Shown here piece after piece: positions 30,537 through 47,086 of a DNA stretch of 64,000 nucleotides. The notes beneath the pieces were generated by a model. That model saw nothing but the letters and a program-made list of their open reading frames with translations. It was not told where the DNA came from and searched no databases. The stretch's first letter is position 1. Every line of letters begins with the position of its first letter. The position numbers and the translations under genes were made by a program. Source of the DNA: Siphonodentalium dalli (lineage: Eukaryota; Mollusca; Scaphopoda; Gadilida; Siphonodentaliidae); NCBI GenBank assembly GCA_032622095.1, contig CP136062.1, positions 40,488,918-40,552,917 of the forward strand. Direction: 5' to 3'.

Positions 30537-33500
30537 CATACATCTATAGGTATCCCCACCACACACATATATAGGTATCAACACCACACACATATATATA
30601 GGTATCCCCGCCACACACATATATAGGTATCCCCACCACATACATATATAGGTCTCCCCACCACATTCATCTATAGGTATCCCCACCACACACATCTATA
30701 GGTATCCTCACCACATACATATATAGGTATCCCCGCCACACACATATATAGGTATCCTCACCACACACATCTATATGTATCCCCACCACACACATATATA
30801 GGTATCGCCACCACACACATATATAGGTATCCCCACCACACACATCTATAGGTATCCCCACCACACACATATATAGGTATCCCCACCATACACATCTATA
30901 TGTATAACCGCCACACTCATATATAGGTATCCCCACCACATACATCTATAGGTATCACCACCACATACATGTATAGGTATCCCCACCACATAAATCTATA
31001 GGTATCCCCACCACATACATCAATATGTATCACCACCACATACATATATAGGTATCCCCACCACACACATATATAGGTATCCCCACCACATACATATATA
31101 GGTATCCCCACCACACACATATAGGTATCCTCACCACACACATATATAGGTATCCTCACCACACACATATATAGGTCTCCCCGCCACATACATATATAGG
31201 TATCACCACCACATACATCTATAGGTATCTCCACCACATACATCTATAGGTATCCCCACCACATACATATATAGGTATCCCCACCACATACATCTATAGG
31301 TATCCCCACCACATACATATATAGGTATCCCCACCACATACATATATAGGTATCCCCAACACACACATCTATAGATATCCCCGCCATACACGTCTATAGG
31401 TATCCCCTCCACATACATATATAGGTATCCCCACCAAATACATCCATATGTATCCCCGCCACACACATCTATAGGTATCCTCACCACACACATATATAGG
31501 TATCCCCACCACAAACATATATAGGTATCCCCACCACACACATATATAGGTATCACCACCACATACATCTATATGTATCCCCACCACGTACATATATAGG
31601 TAACCCCACCACATACATATATAGGTATCCCCACCACATACATCTATAGGTATCCCCACCACACACATATATAGGTATCACCACCACACACATATATAGG
31701 TATCACCACCACATACATCTATAGGTATCTCCACCACATACATCTATGGGTATAACCACCACACACATATATAGGTATCACCACCACATACATCTATAGG
31801 TATCTCCACCACATACATCTATGGGTATCCCCGCCACATACATATATAGGTATCCCCACCACATACATATATAGGTAGCACCACCATATACATATATAGG
31901 TATCCACACCACACACATCTATAGGTATCCCCACCACACACATCTATAGGTATCCCCGCCACACACATCTATAGGTATCCCCGCCACACACATCTATAGG
32001 TATCCCCATCACATACATATATAGGTATCCCCACCACATACTTATATAGGTATCCCCACAATATACATCTATATGTATCCTCACCACATACATATATAGG
32101 TATCCCCACCACATACATATATAGGTATCCCCACCACATACATCTATATGTATCCCCACCACACACATATATAGGTATCCCCACCACATACATATATAGG
32201 TATCCCCACCACACACATATATAGGTATCCCCACCACATACATATATAGGTATCCCCACCACATACATCTATATGTATCCCCACCACACACATATATAGG
32301 TATCCCCACCACATTCATATATAGGTATCCCCACCACATACATATTTAGGTATCCCCACCACATACATATATAGGTATCCCCACCACATACATATATAGG
32401 TATCGCCACCACATACATCTATAAGTATCTCCACCACATACATCTATGGGTATCCCCGCCACATACATATATAGGTATCCCCACCACATACATATATAGG
32501 TATCCCCACCACATACATATATAGGTATCCCCACCACATACATATATATGTATCCTCACCACATACATATATAGGTATCCCCGCCACACACATATATAGG
32601 TATCCTCACCACACACATCTATAGGTATCCCCACCACACACATATATAGGTATCGCCACCACACACATATATAGGTATCCCCACCACACACATATATAGG
32701 TATCCCCACCACACACATATATAGGTATCCCCACCACACACATGTATAGGTATCCCAACCGCACATATCTATTGGTATCCCCACCACACATATCTATTGG
32801 TATCCCCACCACATACATATATAGGTATCCCCACCACATACATATATAGGTATCACCACCACATACATATATAGGTATCCTCACCACATACATATATAGG
32901 TATCCTCACCACACACATCTATAGGTATCCCACCACACACATATATAGGTATCCCCACCACACATATCTATAGGTATCCCCACTACATACATATATATGT
33001 ATCCCCACCACACACATATATAGGTATCCCCACCACATACATATATAGCTATCCCCACCACATACATATATAGCTATCCCCACCACATACATCTATAGGT
33101 ATCCTCACCACATACATATATAGGTATCCCCGCCACACACATATATAGGTATCCCCACCACACACATATATAGGTATCACCACCACACACATATATAGGT
33201 ATCCCCGCCACATACATATGTAGGTATCCCCACCACATATATATATAGGTATCACCACCACACACATATATAGGTATCCCCACCACATACATATATAGGT
33301 ATCCCCATCACATACATTTATAGGTATCCCCACCACACACATATATAGGTATCCCCACCACATACATATATAGGTATCACCACCACATATATATATAGGT
33401 ATCCCCATCACATACATTTATAGGTATCCCCACCACACACATATATAGGTATCCCCACCACATACATATATAGGTATCCCCACCACATACATATATAGGT

Positions 33501-33733
33501 ATCCCCACCACATACATCTATAAGTGTCCCCACCACACACATATATAGGTATCCCCACCACACACATCTATAGGTATCCCCACCACGCACATATATAGGT
33601 ATCCCCACCACATATATATATAGGTATCCCCACCACATACATCTATAGGTATCCCCACCACATACATATCCACATACATATATAGGTATCCCCACCACAT
33701 ACATATATAGGTATCACCACCACACACATATAT
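30537..33733 (+). repeat. Satellite linker of superblock B
   Basis: Counterpart of 8,237-11,430 at an offset of 22,303 bp. It includes the uniform tract at about 32,080-32,560. At 32,401-32,460 it carries a CTCC, CTATGGG and CCCCGCC run that copy A lacks but that resembles units near 12,700. No gene is present. Confidence 0.8.
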
Positions 33734-36201
33734 GTATTCCCGCCACATACATATAGGTATCCCCACCACACACATATAGGTATCCCCACCACACACATCT
33801 ATAGGTATCACCACCACATACATATATAGGTATCCCCAACACATACATATATAAGTATCCCCACCACATACTTATATAGGTATCCCCACCACATACATAT
33901 ATAGGTATTCCCACCACATACATATATAGGTATCCCCACCACATACATATATAGGTATCCCCACCACATACATATATAGGTATCCCCACCGCATACATCT
34001 ATAAGTATCCCCACCACATACATATATAGGTATCCCCACCACATACATATATAGGTATCCCCACCACATACATATCCACATACATATATAGGTATCCCCA
34101 CCACACACATATATAGGCATCCCCACCACATACATATATAGGTATCACCACCACACACATATATGTATTCCCGCCACATACATATAGGTATCCCCACCAC
34201 ACACATATAGGTATCCCCACCACACACATCTATAGGTATCACCACCACATACATATATAGGTATCCCCAACACATACATATATAAGTATCCCCACCACAT
34301 ACTTATATAGGTATCCCCACCACATACATTTATAGGTATTCCCACCACATACATATATAGGTATCCCCACCACATACATATATAGGTATCCCCACCACAT
34401 ACATATATAGGTATCCCCACCGCATACATCTATAAGTATCCCCACCACATACATATATAGGTATCCCCACCACATACATCTATAGGTATCCCCACCACAT
34501 ACATATCCACATACATATATAGGTATCCCCACCACATACATATATAGGTATCCCCACCACACACATATATAGATATCCCAACCACACACATATATAGGTA
34601 TCCCCACCACACACATATATATAGGTATCGCCGCCACACATATATATAGGTATCCCCACCACATACATATATAGGTCTCCCCACCACATACATCTATAGG
34701 TATCCCCACCACACACATATATAGGTATCACCACCACATACATCTATAGGTATCTCCACCACATACATCTATGGGTATCCCCGCCACATACATATATAGG
34801 TATCCCCACCACATACATATATAGGTATCCCCACCACATACATCTATAGGTATCCCCACCACACACATATATAGGTATCACCACCACACACATATATAGG
34901 TATCACCACCACATACATCTATAGGTATCTCCACCACATACATCTATGGGTATAACCACCACACACATATATAGGTATCACCACCACATACATCTATAGG
35001 TATCTCCACCACATACATCTATGGGTATCCCCGCCACATACATATATAGGTATCCCCACCACATACATATATAGGTATCCCCACCACATACATATATAGG
35101 TATCCCCACCACATACATATATAGGTATCTCCACCACATACATCTATGGGTATCCCCGCCACATACATATATAGGTATCCCCACCACACATATCTATAGG
35201 TATCCCCACCATATACATATATAGATATCACCACCACACACATATATAGGTATCCCCACCACACACATATATAGGTATCCCCGCCACATACATATATAGG
35301 TATCACCACCACACACATATATAGGTCTCCCCACCACATACATATATAGGTATCCCCACCACACACATCTATATGTATCCCCACCACACACAGATCTATA
35401 GGTATCCCCACCACACACATATATAGGTATTCCCACAATACACATCTATAGTTATCCCCGCCACACACATATATAGGTATCCCCACAACATACATATATA
35501 GGTATCCCCACCACTCACATATATAGGTATCCCAACCACATACATATATAGGTATCACCGCCACATACATCTATAGGTATCCCCACCACATACATATATA
35601 GGTATCCCCGCCACACACATATATAGGTATCCCCACCACACACATATATAGGTATCACCACCACACACATATATAGGTATCCCCGCCACATACATATGCA
35701 GGTATCCCCACCACATATATATAAACGTATCACCACCACACACATATATAGGTATCCCCACCACATACATATATAGGTATCCCCATCACATACATTTATA
35801 GGTATCCCCACCACACACATATATAGGTATCCCCACCACATACATATATAGGTATCACCACCACATACATATATAGGTATCCCCATCACATACATTTATA
35901 GGTATCCCCACCACACACATATATAGGTATCCCCACCACATACATATATAGGTATCCCCACCACATACATATATAGGTATCCCCACCACATACATCTATA
36001 GGTATCCCCACCACACACATATATAGGTATCACCACCACAAACGTCTATATGTATCCCTACCACATACATATATAGGTAACCCCACCACATACATATATA
36101 GGTATCCCCACCACATACATCTATAGGTATCCCCACCACACACATATATAGGTATCAACACCACACACATATATAGGTATCACCACCACATACATCTATA
36201 T
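33734..36201 (+). repeat. 2,468-bp higher-order repeat, first tandem copy (superblock B)
   Basis: Counterpart of 11,431-13,898. GTATTCCCGCC markers lie at 33,734 and 34,165, giving the 431-bp pair, and AGATCT is at 35,392. The run of CTATGGG units is retained at about 34,770-35,150. Confidence 0.86.
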
Positions 36202-38669
36202 GTATTCCCGTCACATACATATAGGTATCCCCACCACACACATATAGGTATCCCCACCACACACATCTATAGGTATCACCACCACATACATATATAGGTA
36301 TCCCCAACACATACATATATAAGTATCCCCACCACATACTTATATAGGTATCCCCACCACATACATATATAGGTATTCCCACCACATACATATATAGGTA
36401 TCCCCACCACATACATATATAGGTATCCCCACCACATACATATATTGGTATCCCCACCGCATACATCTATAAGTATCCCCACCACATACATATATAGGTA
36501 TCCCCACCACATACATCTATAGGTATCCCCACCACATACATATCCACATACATATATAGGTATCCCCACCACACACATATATAGGCATCCCCACCACATA
36601 CATATATAGGTATCACCACCACACACATATATGTATTCCCGCCACATACATATAGGTATCCCCACCACACACATATAGGTATCCCCACCACACACATCTA
36701 TAGGTATCACCACCACATACATATATAGGTATCCCCAACACATACATATATAAGTATCCCCACCACATACTTATATAGGTATCCCCACCACATACATATA
36801 TAGGTATTCCCACCACATACATATATAGGTATCCCCACCACATACATATATAGGTATCCCCACCACATACATATATAGGTATCCCCACCGCATACATCTA
36901 TAAGTATCCCCACCACATACATATATAGGTATCCCCACCACATACATCTATAGGTATCCCCACCACATACATATCCACATACATATATAGGTATCCCCAC
37001 CACATACATATATAGGTATCCCCACCACACACATATATAGATATCCCAACCACACACATATATAGGTATCCCCACCACACACATATATATAGGTATCGCC
37101 GCCACACATATATATAGGTATCCCCACCACATACATATATAGGTCTCCCCACCACATACATCTATAGGTATCCCCACCACACACATATATAGGTATCACC
37201 ACCACATACATCTATAGGTATCTCCACCACATACATCTATGGGTATCCCCGCCACATACATATATAGGTATCCCCACCACATACATATATAGGTATCCCC
37301 ACCACATACATCTATAGGTATCCCCACCACACACATATATAGGTATCACCACCACACACATATATACGTATCACCACCACATACATCTATAGGTATCTCC
37401 ACCACATACATCTATGGGTATAACCACCACACACATATATAGGTATCACCACCACATACATCTATAGGTATCTCCACCACATACATCTATGGGTATCCCC
37501 GCCACATACATATATAGGTATCCCCACCACATACATATATAGGTATCCCCACCACATACATATATAGGTATCCCCACCACATATATATATAGGTATCTCC
37601 ACCACATACATCTATGGGTATCCCCGCCACATACATATATAGGTATCCCCACCACACATATCTATAGGTATCCCCACCATATACATATATAGATATCACC
37701 ACCACACACATATATAGGTATCCCCACCACACACATATATAGGTATCCCCGCCACATACATATATAGGTATCACCACCACACACATATATAGGTCTCCCC
37801 ACCACATACATATATAGGTATCCCCACCACACACATCTATATGTATCCCCACCACACACAGATCTATAGGTATCCCCACCACACACATATATAGGTATTC
37901 CCACAATACACATCTATATTTATCCCCGCCACACACATATATAGGTATCCCCACAACATACATATATAGGTATCCCCACCACTCACATATATAGGTATCC
38001 CAACCACATACATATATAGGTATCACCGCCACATACATCTATAGGTATCCCCACCACATACATATATAGGTATCCCCGCCACACACATATATAGGTATCC
38101 CCACCACACACATATATAGGTATCACCACCACACACATATATAGGTATCCCCGCCACATACATATGCAGGTATCCCCACCACATATATATAAACGTATCA
38201 CCACCACACACATATATAGGTATCCCCACCACATACATATATAGGTATCCCCATCACATACATTTATAGGTATCCCCACCACACACATATATAGGTATCC
38301 CCACCACATACATATATAGGTATCACCACCACATACATATATAGGTATCCCCATCACATACATTTATAGGTATCCCCACCACACACATATATAGGTATCC
38401 CCACCACATACATATATAGGTATCCCCACCACATACATATATAGGTATCCCCACCACATACATCTATAGGTATCCCCACCACACACATATATAGGTATCA
38501 CCACCACAAACGTCTATATGTATCCCTACCACATACATATATAGGTAACCCCACCACATACATATATAGGTATCCCCACCACATACATCTATAGGTATCC
38601 CCACCACACACATATATAGGTATCAACACCACACACATATATAGGTATCACCACCACATACATCTATAT
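36202..38669 (+). repeat. 2,468-bp higher-order repeat, second tandem copy (superblock B)
   Basis: Counterpart of 13,899-16,366. Markers lie at 36,202 and 36,633, and AGATCT is at 37,860. The first marker has changed to TTCCCGTCAC here. The copy ends at the same ATCAACACC and CATCTATATG junction as superblock A. Confidence 0.86.
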
Positions 38670-40168
38670 GTATCCCCACCACATACATATATAGGTATCT
38701 CCGCCACATACATATATAGGTATCCCCACCACATACATATATAGGTATCCCCACCACACACATATATAGGTATCCCCACCACACACATATATAGGTATCC
38801 CCACCACACACATATATATAGGTATCCCCGCCACACACATATATAGGTATCCCCACCACATACATATATAGGTCTCCCCACCACATACATCTATAGGTAT
38901 CCCCACCACACACATCTATAGGTATCCTCACCACATACATATATAGGTATCCCTGCCACACACATATATAGGTATCCTCAACACACACATCTATAGGTAT
39001 CCCCACCACACACATATATAGGTATCGCCACCACACACATATATAGGTATCCCCACCACACACATCTATAGGTATCCCCACAACACACATATATAGGTAT
39101 CCCCACCACACACATATATAGGTATCCCCACCACACACATCTATAGGTATCCCCACCAAACACATATATAGGTATCCCCACCACATACATATATAGGTAT
39201 CCCCACCACATTCATATATAGGTATCACCTCCACATACATATATAGGTATCCTCACCACACACATCTATAGGTATCCCACACACACATATATAGGTATCC
39301 CCACCACGCACATCTATAGGTATCCCCACCACACACATCTATAGATATCCCCACTACATACATATATATGTATCCCCACCACTTACATATATAGCTATCC
39401 CCGCCACATACATATATAGGTATCCCCACCACATACATATATAGGTATCCCCACCACACACATATATAGGTATCCCCACCACACACATATATAGGTATCC
39501 CCACCACACACATATATATAGGTATCCCCGCCACTCACATATATAGGTATCCCCACCACATACATATATAGGTCTCCCCACCACATACATATATAGGTAT
39601 CCCCACCACACACATCTATAGGTATCCCCACCACACACATATATTGGTATCACCACCACATATATATATAGGCATCCCCGCCACACACATATATGTGTAT
39701 CCCCGCCACATACATATATAGGTATCCCCACCACACACATCTATAGGTATCCCCACCATTTACATATATAGGTATCACCACCACACACATATATAGGTAT
39801 CACCACCACACACATATATAGGTCTCCCCACCACATACATCTATAGGTATCCCCACCACACACATCTATATGTATCCCCACCACACACAGATCTATAGGT
39901 ATCCCCACCACACACATATATAGGTATTCCCACAATACACATCTATAGTTATCCCCGCCACACACATATATAGGTATCACCACCACATACATATATAGGT
40001 ATCCCCACCACACACATATATAGGTATCCCCACCACATACATATATAGGTATCACCACCACACACATATAGGTATCCCCGCCACATACATATAGGTATCC
40101 CCACCACACACATATAGGTATTCCAACCACACACATATATAGGTATCACCACCACATACATCTATAGA
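38645..40168 (+). repeat. 1.5-kb duplication, first copy
   Basis: It matches 40,169-41,616. The offset is 1,523 bp at the left (38,648 to 40,171) and 1,448 bp on the right (AGATCT 39,889 to 41,337). The difference of 75 bp is exactly three units, missing from the second copy. It overlaps the right end of superblock B. Confidence 0.82.
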
Positions 40169-41616
40169 TATCACCACCACATACATCTATAGGTATCCCC
40201 ACCACATACATCTATAGGTATCCCCGCCACATACATATATAGGTATCCCCACCACATACATATATAGGTATCCCCACCACACACATATATAGGTATCCCC
40301 ACCACACACATATATAGGTATCCCCACCACACACATATATATAGGTATCCCCGCCACACACATATATAGGTATCCCCACCACATACATATATAGGTCTCC
40401 CCACCACATACATCTATAGGTATCCCCACCACACACATCTATAGGTATCCTCACCACATACATATATAGGTATCCCTGCCACACACATATATAGGTATTC
40501 CCACCACACACATCTATAGGTATCCCCACCACACACATATATAGGTATCCCCACCACACACATATATAGGTATCCCCACCACACACATCTATAGGTATCC
40601 CCACCAAACACATATATAGGTATCCCCACCACATACATATATAGGTATCCCCACCACATTCATATATAGGTATCACCTCCACATACATATATAGGTATCC
40701 TCACCACACACATCTATAGGTATCCCACACACACATATATAGGTATCCCCACCACACACATCTATAGGTATCCCCACCACACACATCTATAGGTATCCCC
40801 ACTACATACATATATATGTATCCCCACCACTTACATATATAGGTATCCCCGCCACATACATATATAGGTATCCCCACCACATACATATATAGGTATCCCC
40901 ACCACACACATATATAGGTATCCCCACCACACACATATATAGGTATCCCCACCACACACATATATATAGGTATCCCCGCCACTCACATATATAGGTATCC
41001 CCACCACATACATATATAGGTCTCCCCACCACATACATATATAGGTATCCCCACCACACACATCTATAGGTATCCCCACCACACACATATATTGGTATCA
41101 CCACCACATATATATATAGGTATCCCCGCCACACACATATATGTGTATCCCCGCCACATACATATATAGGTATCCCCACCACACACATCTATAGGTATCC
41201 CCACCATATACATATATAGGTATCACCACCACACACATATATAGGTATCATCACCACACACATATATAGGTCTCCCCACCACATACATCTATAGGTATCC
41301 CCACCACACACATCTATATGTATCCCCACCACACACAGATCTATAGGTATCCCCACCACACACATATATAGGTATTCCCACAATACACATCTATAGTTAT
41401 CCCCGCCACACACATATATAGGTATCACCACCACATACATATATAGGTATCCCCACCACACACATATATAGGTATCCCCACCACATACATATATAGGTAT
41501 CACCACCACACACATATAGGTATCCCCGCCACATACATATAGGTATCCCCACCACACACATATAGGTATCCCCACCACACACATATATAGGTATCACCAC
41601 CACATACATCTATAAA
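40169..41616 (+). repeat. 1.5-kb duplication, second copy (three units shorter)
   Basis: It follows the variant order of 38,645-40,168, with AGATCT at 41,337 and a short ATCCCACACACAC unit near 40,725. Three units present in the first copy (around 39,000-39,100) are absent. It ends near the ATCACCACCACCACATAC anomaly at about 41,620, a 3-bp CAC gain. Confidence 0.8.
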
Positions 41617-43384
41617 TATCACCACCACCACATACATCTATAGGTATCCCCACCACATACATCTATAGGTATCCCCGCCACACACATCTATAGGTATCCT
41701 CACCACACACATATATAGGTATCCCCACCACATACATCTATATGTATTCCCACCGCACACATATATAGGTATCCCCACCACACACATATATAGGTATCCC
41801 CACCACATACATCTATAGGTATCCCCACACACACATATAGGTATACCCGCCACACACATCTATAGGTATCCTACCACACACATATATAGGTATCCCCACC
41901 ACAACATCTACAGGTATCCCCACCACATACATATATAGGTATCCCCACCACATACATCTATAGGTATCCCCGCCACACACATCTATAGGTATCCTCACCA
42001 CACACATATATAGGTATCCCCACCACATACATCTATAGGTATCACCGCCACATACATCTATAGGTATCCCCACCACATACATATATAGGTATCTCCGCCA
42101 CACACATATATAGGTATCCCCACCACATACATCTATAGGTATCCCCATCACAAACATATATAGGTATCCCCACTACATACATATATAGGTATCCCCACCA
42201 CATACATATATAGCTATCCCCACCACATACATCTATAGGTATCACCGCCACATACATCTTTAGGTATCCCCACCACATACATATATAGGTATCCCCGCCA
42301 CACACATATATAGGTATCCCCACCGCACACATATATAGGTATCACCACCACACACATATATAGGTATCCCCGCCACATACATATGTAGGTATCCCCACCA
42401 CATACATATATAGGTATCACCACCACACACATATATAGGTATCCCCACCATATACATATATAGGTATCCCCATCACATACATTTATAGGTATCCCCACCA
42501 CACACATATATAGGTATCCCCACCACACACATATATAGGTATCCCCACCACACACATATATATAGGTATCCCCGCCACACACATATATAGGTATCCCCAC
42601 CACATACATATATAGGTCTCCCCACCACATACATCTATAGGTATCCCCACCGCACACATCTATAGGTATCCTCACCACATACATATATAGGTATCCCTGC
42701 CACACACATATATAGGTATCCTCACCACACACATCTATAGGTATCCCCACCACACACATATATAGGTATCGCCACCACACACATATATAGGTATCCCCAC
42801 CACACACATCTATAGGTATCCCCACCACACACATATATAGGTATCCCCACCACACACATATATAGGTATCCCCACCAAACACATATATAGGTATCCCCAC
42901 CACATACATATATAGGTATCCCCACCACATTCATATATAGGTATCACCTCCACATACATATATAGGTATCCTAACCACACACATCTATAGGTATCCCACA
43001 CACACATATATAGGTATCCCCACCACACACATCTATAGGTATCCCCACCACACACATCTATAGGTATCCCCACTACATACATATATATGTATCCCCACCA
43101 CTTACATATATAGGTATCCCCGCCACATACATATATAGGTATCCCCACCACATACATATATAGGTATCCCCACCACACACATATATAGGTATCCCCACCA
43201 CACACATATATAGGTATCCCCACCACACACATATATATAGGTATCCCCGCCACTCACATATATAGGTATCCCCACCACATACATATATAGGTCTCCCCAC
43301 CACATACATATATAGGTATCCCCACCACACACATCTATAGGTATCCCCACCATATACATATATAGGTATCACCACCACACACAT
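41617..43384 (+). repeat. Mixed satellite segment between the 1.5-kb and 3.7-kb repeats
   Basis: A mosaic. 42,810-43,250 resembles 40,701-40,982 and its continuation (offset about 2.1-2.3 kb). 41,640-42,450 instead carries the ACAACATCTACAGG and CACACATATAGGTATACCC markers of the 3.7-kb family to the right. It therefore looks like a junction zone where left-type and right-type blocks meet. No gene is present. Confidence 0.65.
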
Positions 43385-46300
43385 ATATAGTTATCACCAC
43401 CACACACATATATAGGTCTCCCCACCACATACATCTATAGGTATCCCCACCACACACATCTATATGTATCCCCACCACACACAGATCTATAGGTATCCCC
43501 CACCACACACATATATAGGTATTCCCACAATACACATCTATAGTTATCCCCGCCACACACATATATAGGTATCACCACCACATACATATATAGGTATCCC
43601 CACCACACACATATAAAGGTATCCCCACCACATACATATATAGGTATCACCACCACACACATATAGCTATCCCCGCCACATACATATAGGTATCCCCACC
43701 ACACACATATAGGTATCCCCACCACACACATATATAGGTATCACCACCACATACATCTATAGATATCACCACCACATACATCTATAGGTATCCCCACCAC
43801 ATACATCTATAGGTATCCTCACCACACACATATATAGGTATCCCCACCTCATACATCTATATGTATTCCCACCACACACATATATAGGTATCCCCACCAC
43901 ACACATATATAGGTATCCCCACCACATACATCTATAGGTATCCCCACACACAAATAAAGGTATACCCGCCACACACATCTATAGGTATCCCCACCACACA
44001 CATATATAGGTATCCCCACCACAACATCTACAGGTATCCCCACCACATACATATATAGGTATCCCCACCACATACATCTATAGGTATCCCCGCCACGCAC
44101 ATCTATAGGTATCCTCACCACACACATATATAGGTATCCCCACCACATACATATATAGCTATCCCCATCACATACATCTATAGGTATCACCGCCACATAC
44201 ATCTATAGGTATCCCCACCACATACATATATAGGTATCCCCGCCACACACATATATAGGTATCCCCACCACATACATCTATAGGTATCCCCATCACAAAC
44301 ATATATAGGTATCCCCACCACAAACATATATAGGTATCCCCACCACATACATATAGAGCTATCCCCACCACATACACATATAGGTATCACCGCCACATAC
44401 ATCTATAGGTATCCCCACCACATATATATATAGGTATCCCCGCCACACACATATATAGGTATCCCCACCACACACATATATAGGTATCACCACCACACAC
44501 ATATATAGGTATCCCCGCCACATACATATGTAGGTATCCCCACCACATACATATATAGGTATCACCACCACACACATATATAGGTATCCCCACCATATAC
44601 ATATATAGGTATCCCCATCACATACATTTATAGGTATCCCCACCACACACATATATAGGTATCCCCACCACATACATATATAGGTATCCCCACCACATAC
44701 ATATATAGGTATCCCCACCACATACATCTATAAGTGTCCCCACCACACACATATATAGGTATCCCCACCACATACATCTATAGGTATCCCCACCACGCAC
44801 ATATATAGGTATCCCCACCACATACATATATAGGTATCCCCACCACATACATATATAGGTATCCCCACCACATACATATATAGGTATCCCCACCACACAC
44901 ATATATAGGTATCCCCACCACATACATATATAGGTATCACCACCACACACATATAGGTATTCCCGCCACATACATATAGGTATCCCCACCAAACACATAT
45001 AGGTATCCCCACCACACACATCTATAGGTACCACCACCACATACATATATAGGTATCCCCAACACATACATATATAGGTATCCCCACCACATACATATAT
45101 AGGTATCCCCACCACATACATATATAGGTATCCCCACCACATACATCTATAGGTTTCACAACCACAAACATATATAGGTATCCACACCACATACATATAT
45201 AGGTATCCCCACCACATACATATATAGCTATCCCCACCACATACATATATAGGTATCACCGCCACATACATCTATAGGTATCCCCACCACATACATATAT
45301 AGGTATCCCCGCCACACACATATTTAGCTATCCCCACCACACTCATATATAGGTATCACCACCACACACATAAATAGGTATCCCCGCCACATACATATGT
45401 AGGTATCCCCACCACATACATATATAGGTATCACCACCACACACATATATAGGTATCCCCACCACATACATATATAGGTATCCCATCACATACATATATA
45501 TGTATCCCCACCACATACATATATAGGTATCCCCATCACATACATATATAGGTATCCCCATCACATACATCTATATGTATCCCCACCACACACATATATA
45601 GGTATCCACACCACATACATCTATAGGTATCCCCACCACGCACATATATAGGTATCCCCACCACATACATATATAGGTATCCCCACCACATACATCTATA
45701 GGCATCCCCACCACATACATAGATAGGTATCCCCACCACATACATATATATGTATCCGCACCACATACATATATAGGTATCCCCACCACATACATATATA
45801 AGTATCCCCACCACATACATCTATAGGTATCCCCACCACATACATATATAGGTATCCCCAACACATACATCTATAGGTATCCCCACCACACACATCTATA
45901 TGTATCCCCACCATACACATCTATAGGGATCCCCACCACACATATATATATAGGTATCCCCACCATACACATCTATATGTATCACCGCCACACACATATA
46001 TAGGTAACCCCACCACATACATCTATTGGTATCCCCACCATACACATCTATAGGTATCCCCAACATACACATCTATATGTATCACCGCCACACTCATATA
46101 TAGGTATCTCCACCACACACATATATAGGTATCCCCACCACATACATATATAGGTATCACCACCACACACATATAGGTATCCCCGCCACATACATATAGG
46201 TATCCCCACCACACACATATAGGTATCCCCACCACACACATATATAGGTATCAACACCACATACATCTATATATATCACCACCACATACATCTTTAGGTA

Positions 46301-47086
46301 TCCCCACCACATACATCTATAGGTATCCCCGCCACACACATCTATAGGTATCCTCACCACACACATATATAGGTATCCCCACCACATACATCTATATGTA
46401 TTCCCACCACACACATATATAGGTATCCCCACCACACACATATATAGGTATCCCCACCACATACATCTATAGGTATCCTCACACCCACATAAAGGTATAC
46501 CCGCCACACACATCTATAGGTATCCCCACCACACACATATATAGGTATCCCCACCACAACATCTACAGGTATCCCCACCACATACATATATAGGTATCCC
46601 CACCACATACATCTATAGGTATCCCCGCCACACACATCTATAGGTATCCTCACCACACACATATATAGGTATCCCCACCACATACATATATAGCTATCCC
46701 CATCACATACATCTATAGGTATCACCGCCACATACATCTATAGGTATCCCCACCACATACATATATAGGTATCCCCGCCACACACATATATAGGTATCCC
46801 CACCACATACATCTATAGGTATCCCCATCACAAACATATATAGGTATCCCCACCACATACAGATATAGGTATCCCCACCACATACATATATAGCTATCCC
46901 CAACACATACATCTATAGGTATCACCGCCACATACATCTATAGGTATCCCCACCACATACATATATAGGTATCCCCGCCACACACATATATAGGTATCCC
47001 CACCACACACATATATAGGTATCACCACCACACACATATATAGGTATCCCCGCCACATACATATGTAGGTATCCCCACCACATACA
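43385..47086 (+). repeat. 3.70-kb higher-order repeat, first copy
   Basis: AGATCT at 43,483 recurs at 47,186 (3,703 bp), and GGATCC at 45,927 recurs at 49,628 (3,701 bp). The period is about 148 units. The copy carries an ACAACATCTACAGG unit, a CCCCACACACACAT short unit and a GGATCC plus (AT)5 landmark. The left break near 43,385 is approximate. Confidence 0.85.

Larger units (their letters stand above)
22878..40178 (+). repeat. Superblock copy B (17.3 kb)
   Basis: This is the partner of 580-17,875. Every landmark of copy A is found here: AGATCT at 23,451, 35,392, 37,860 and 39,889; GGATCC at 25,454; the CTAACACC-type 947-bp marker at 26,555, 27,502, 29,153 and 30,100; and the 431-bp marker at 33,734, 34,165, 36,202 and 36,633. 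One GGATCC has become TGATCC at 28,052. Differences are mostly single substitutions. No whole unit has been gained or lost relative to A as far as I can follow. Confidence 0.9.
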
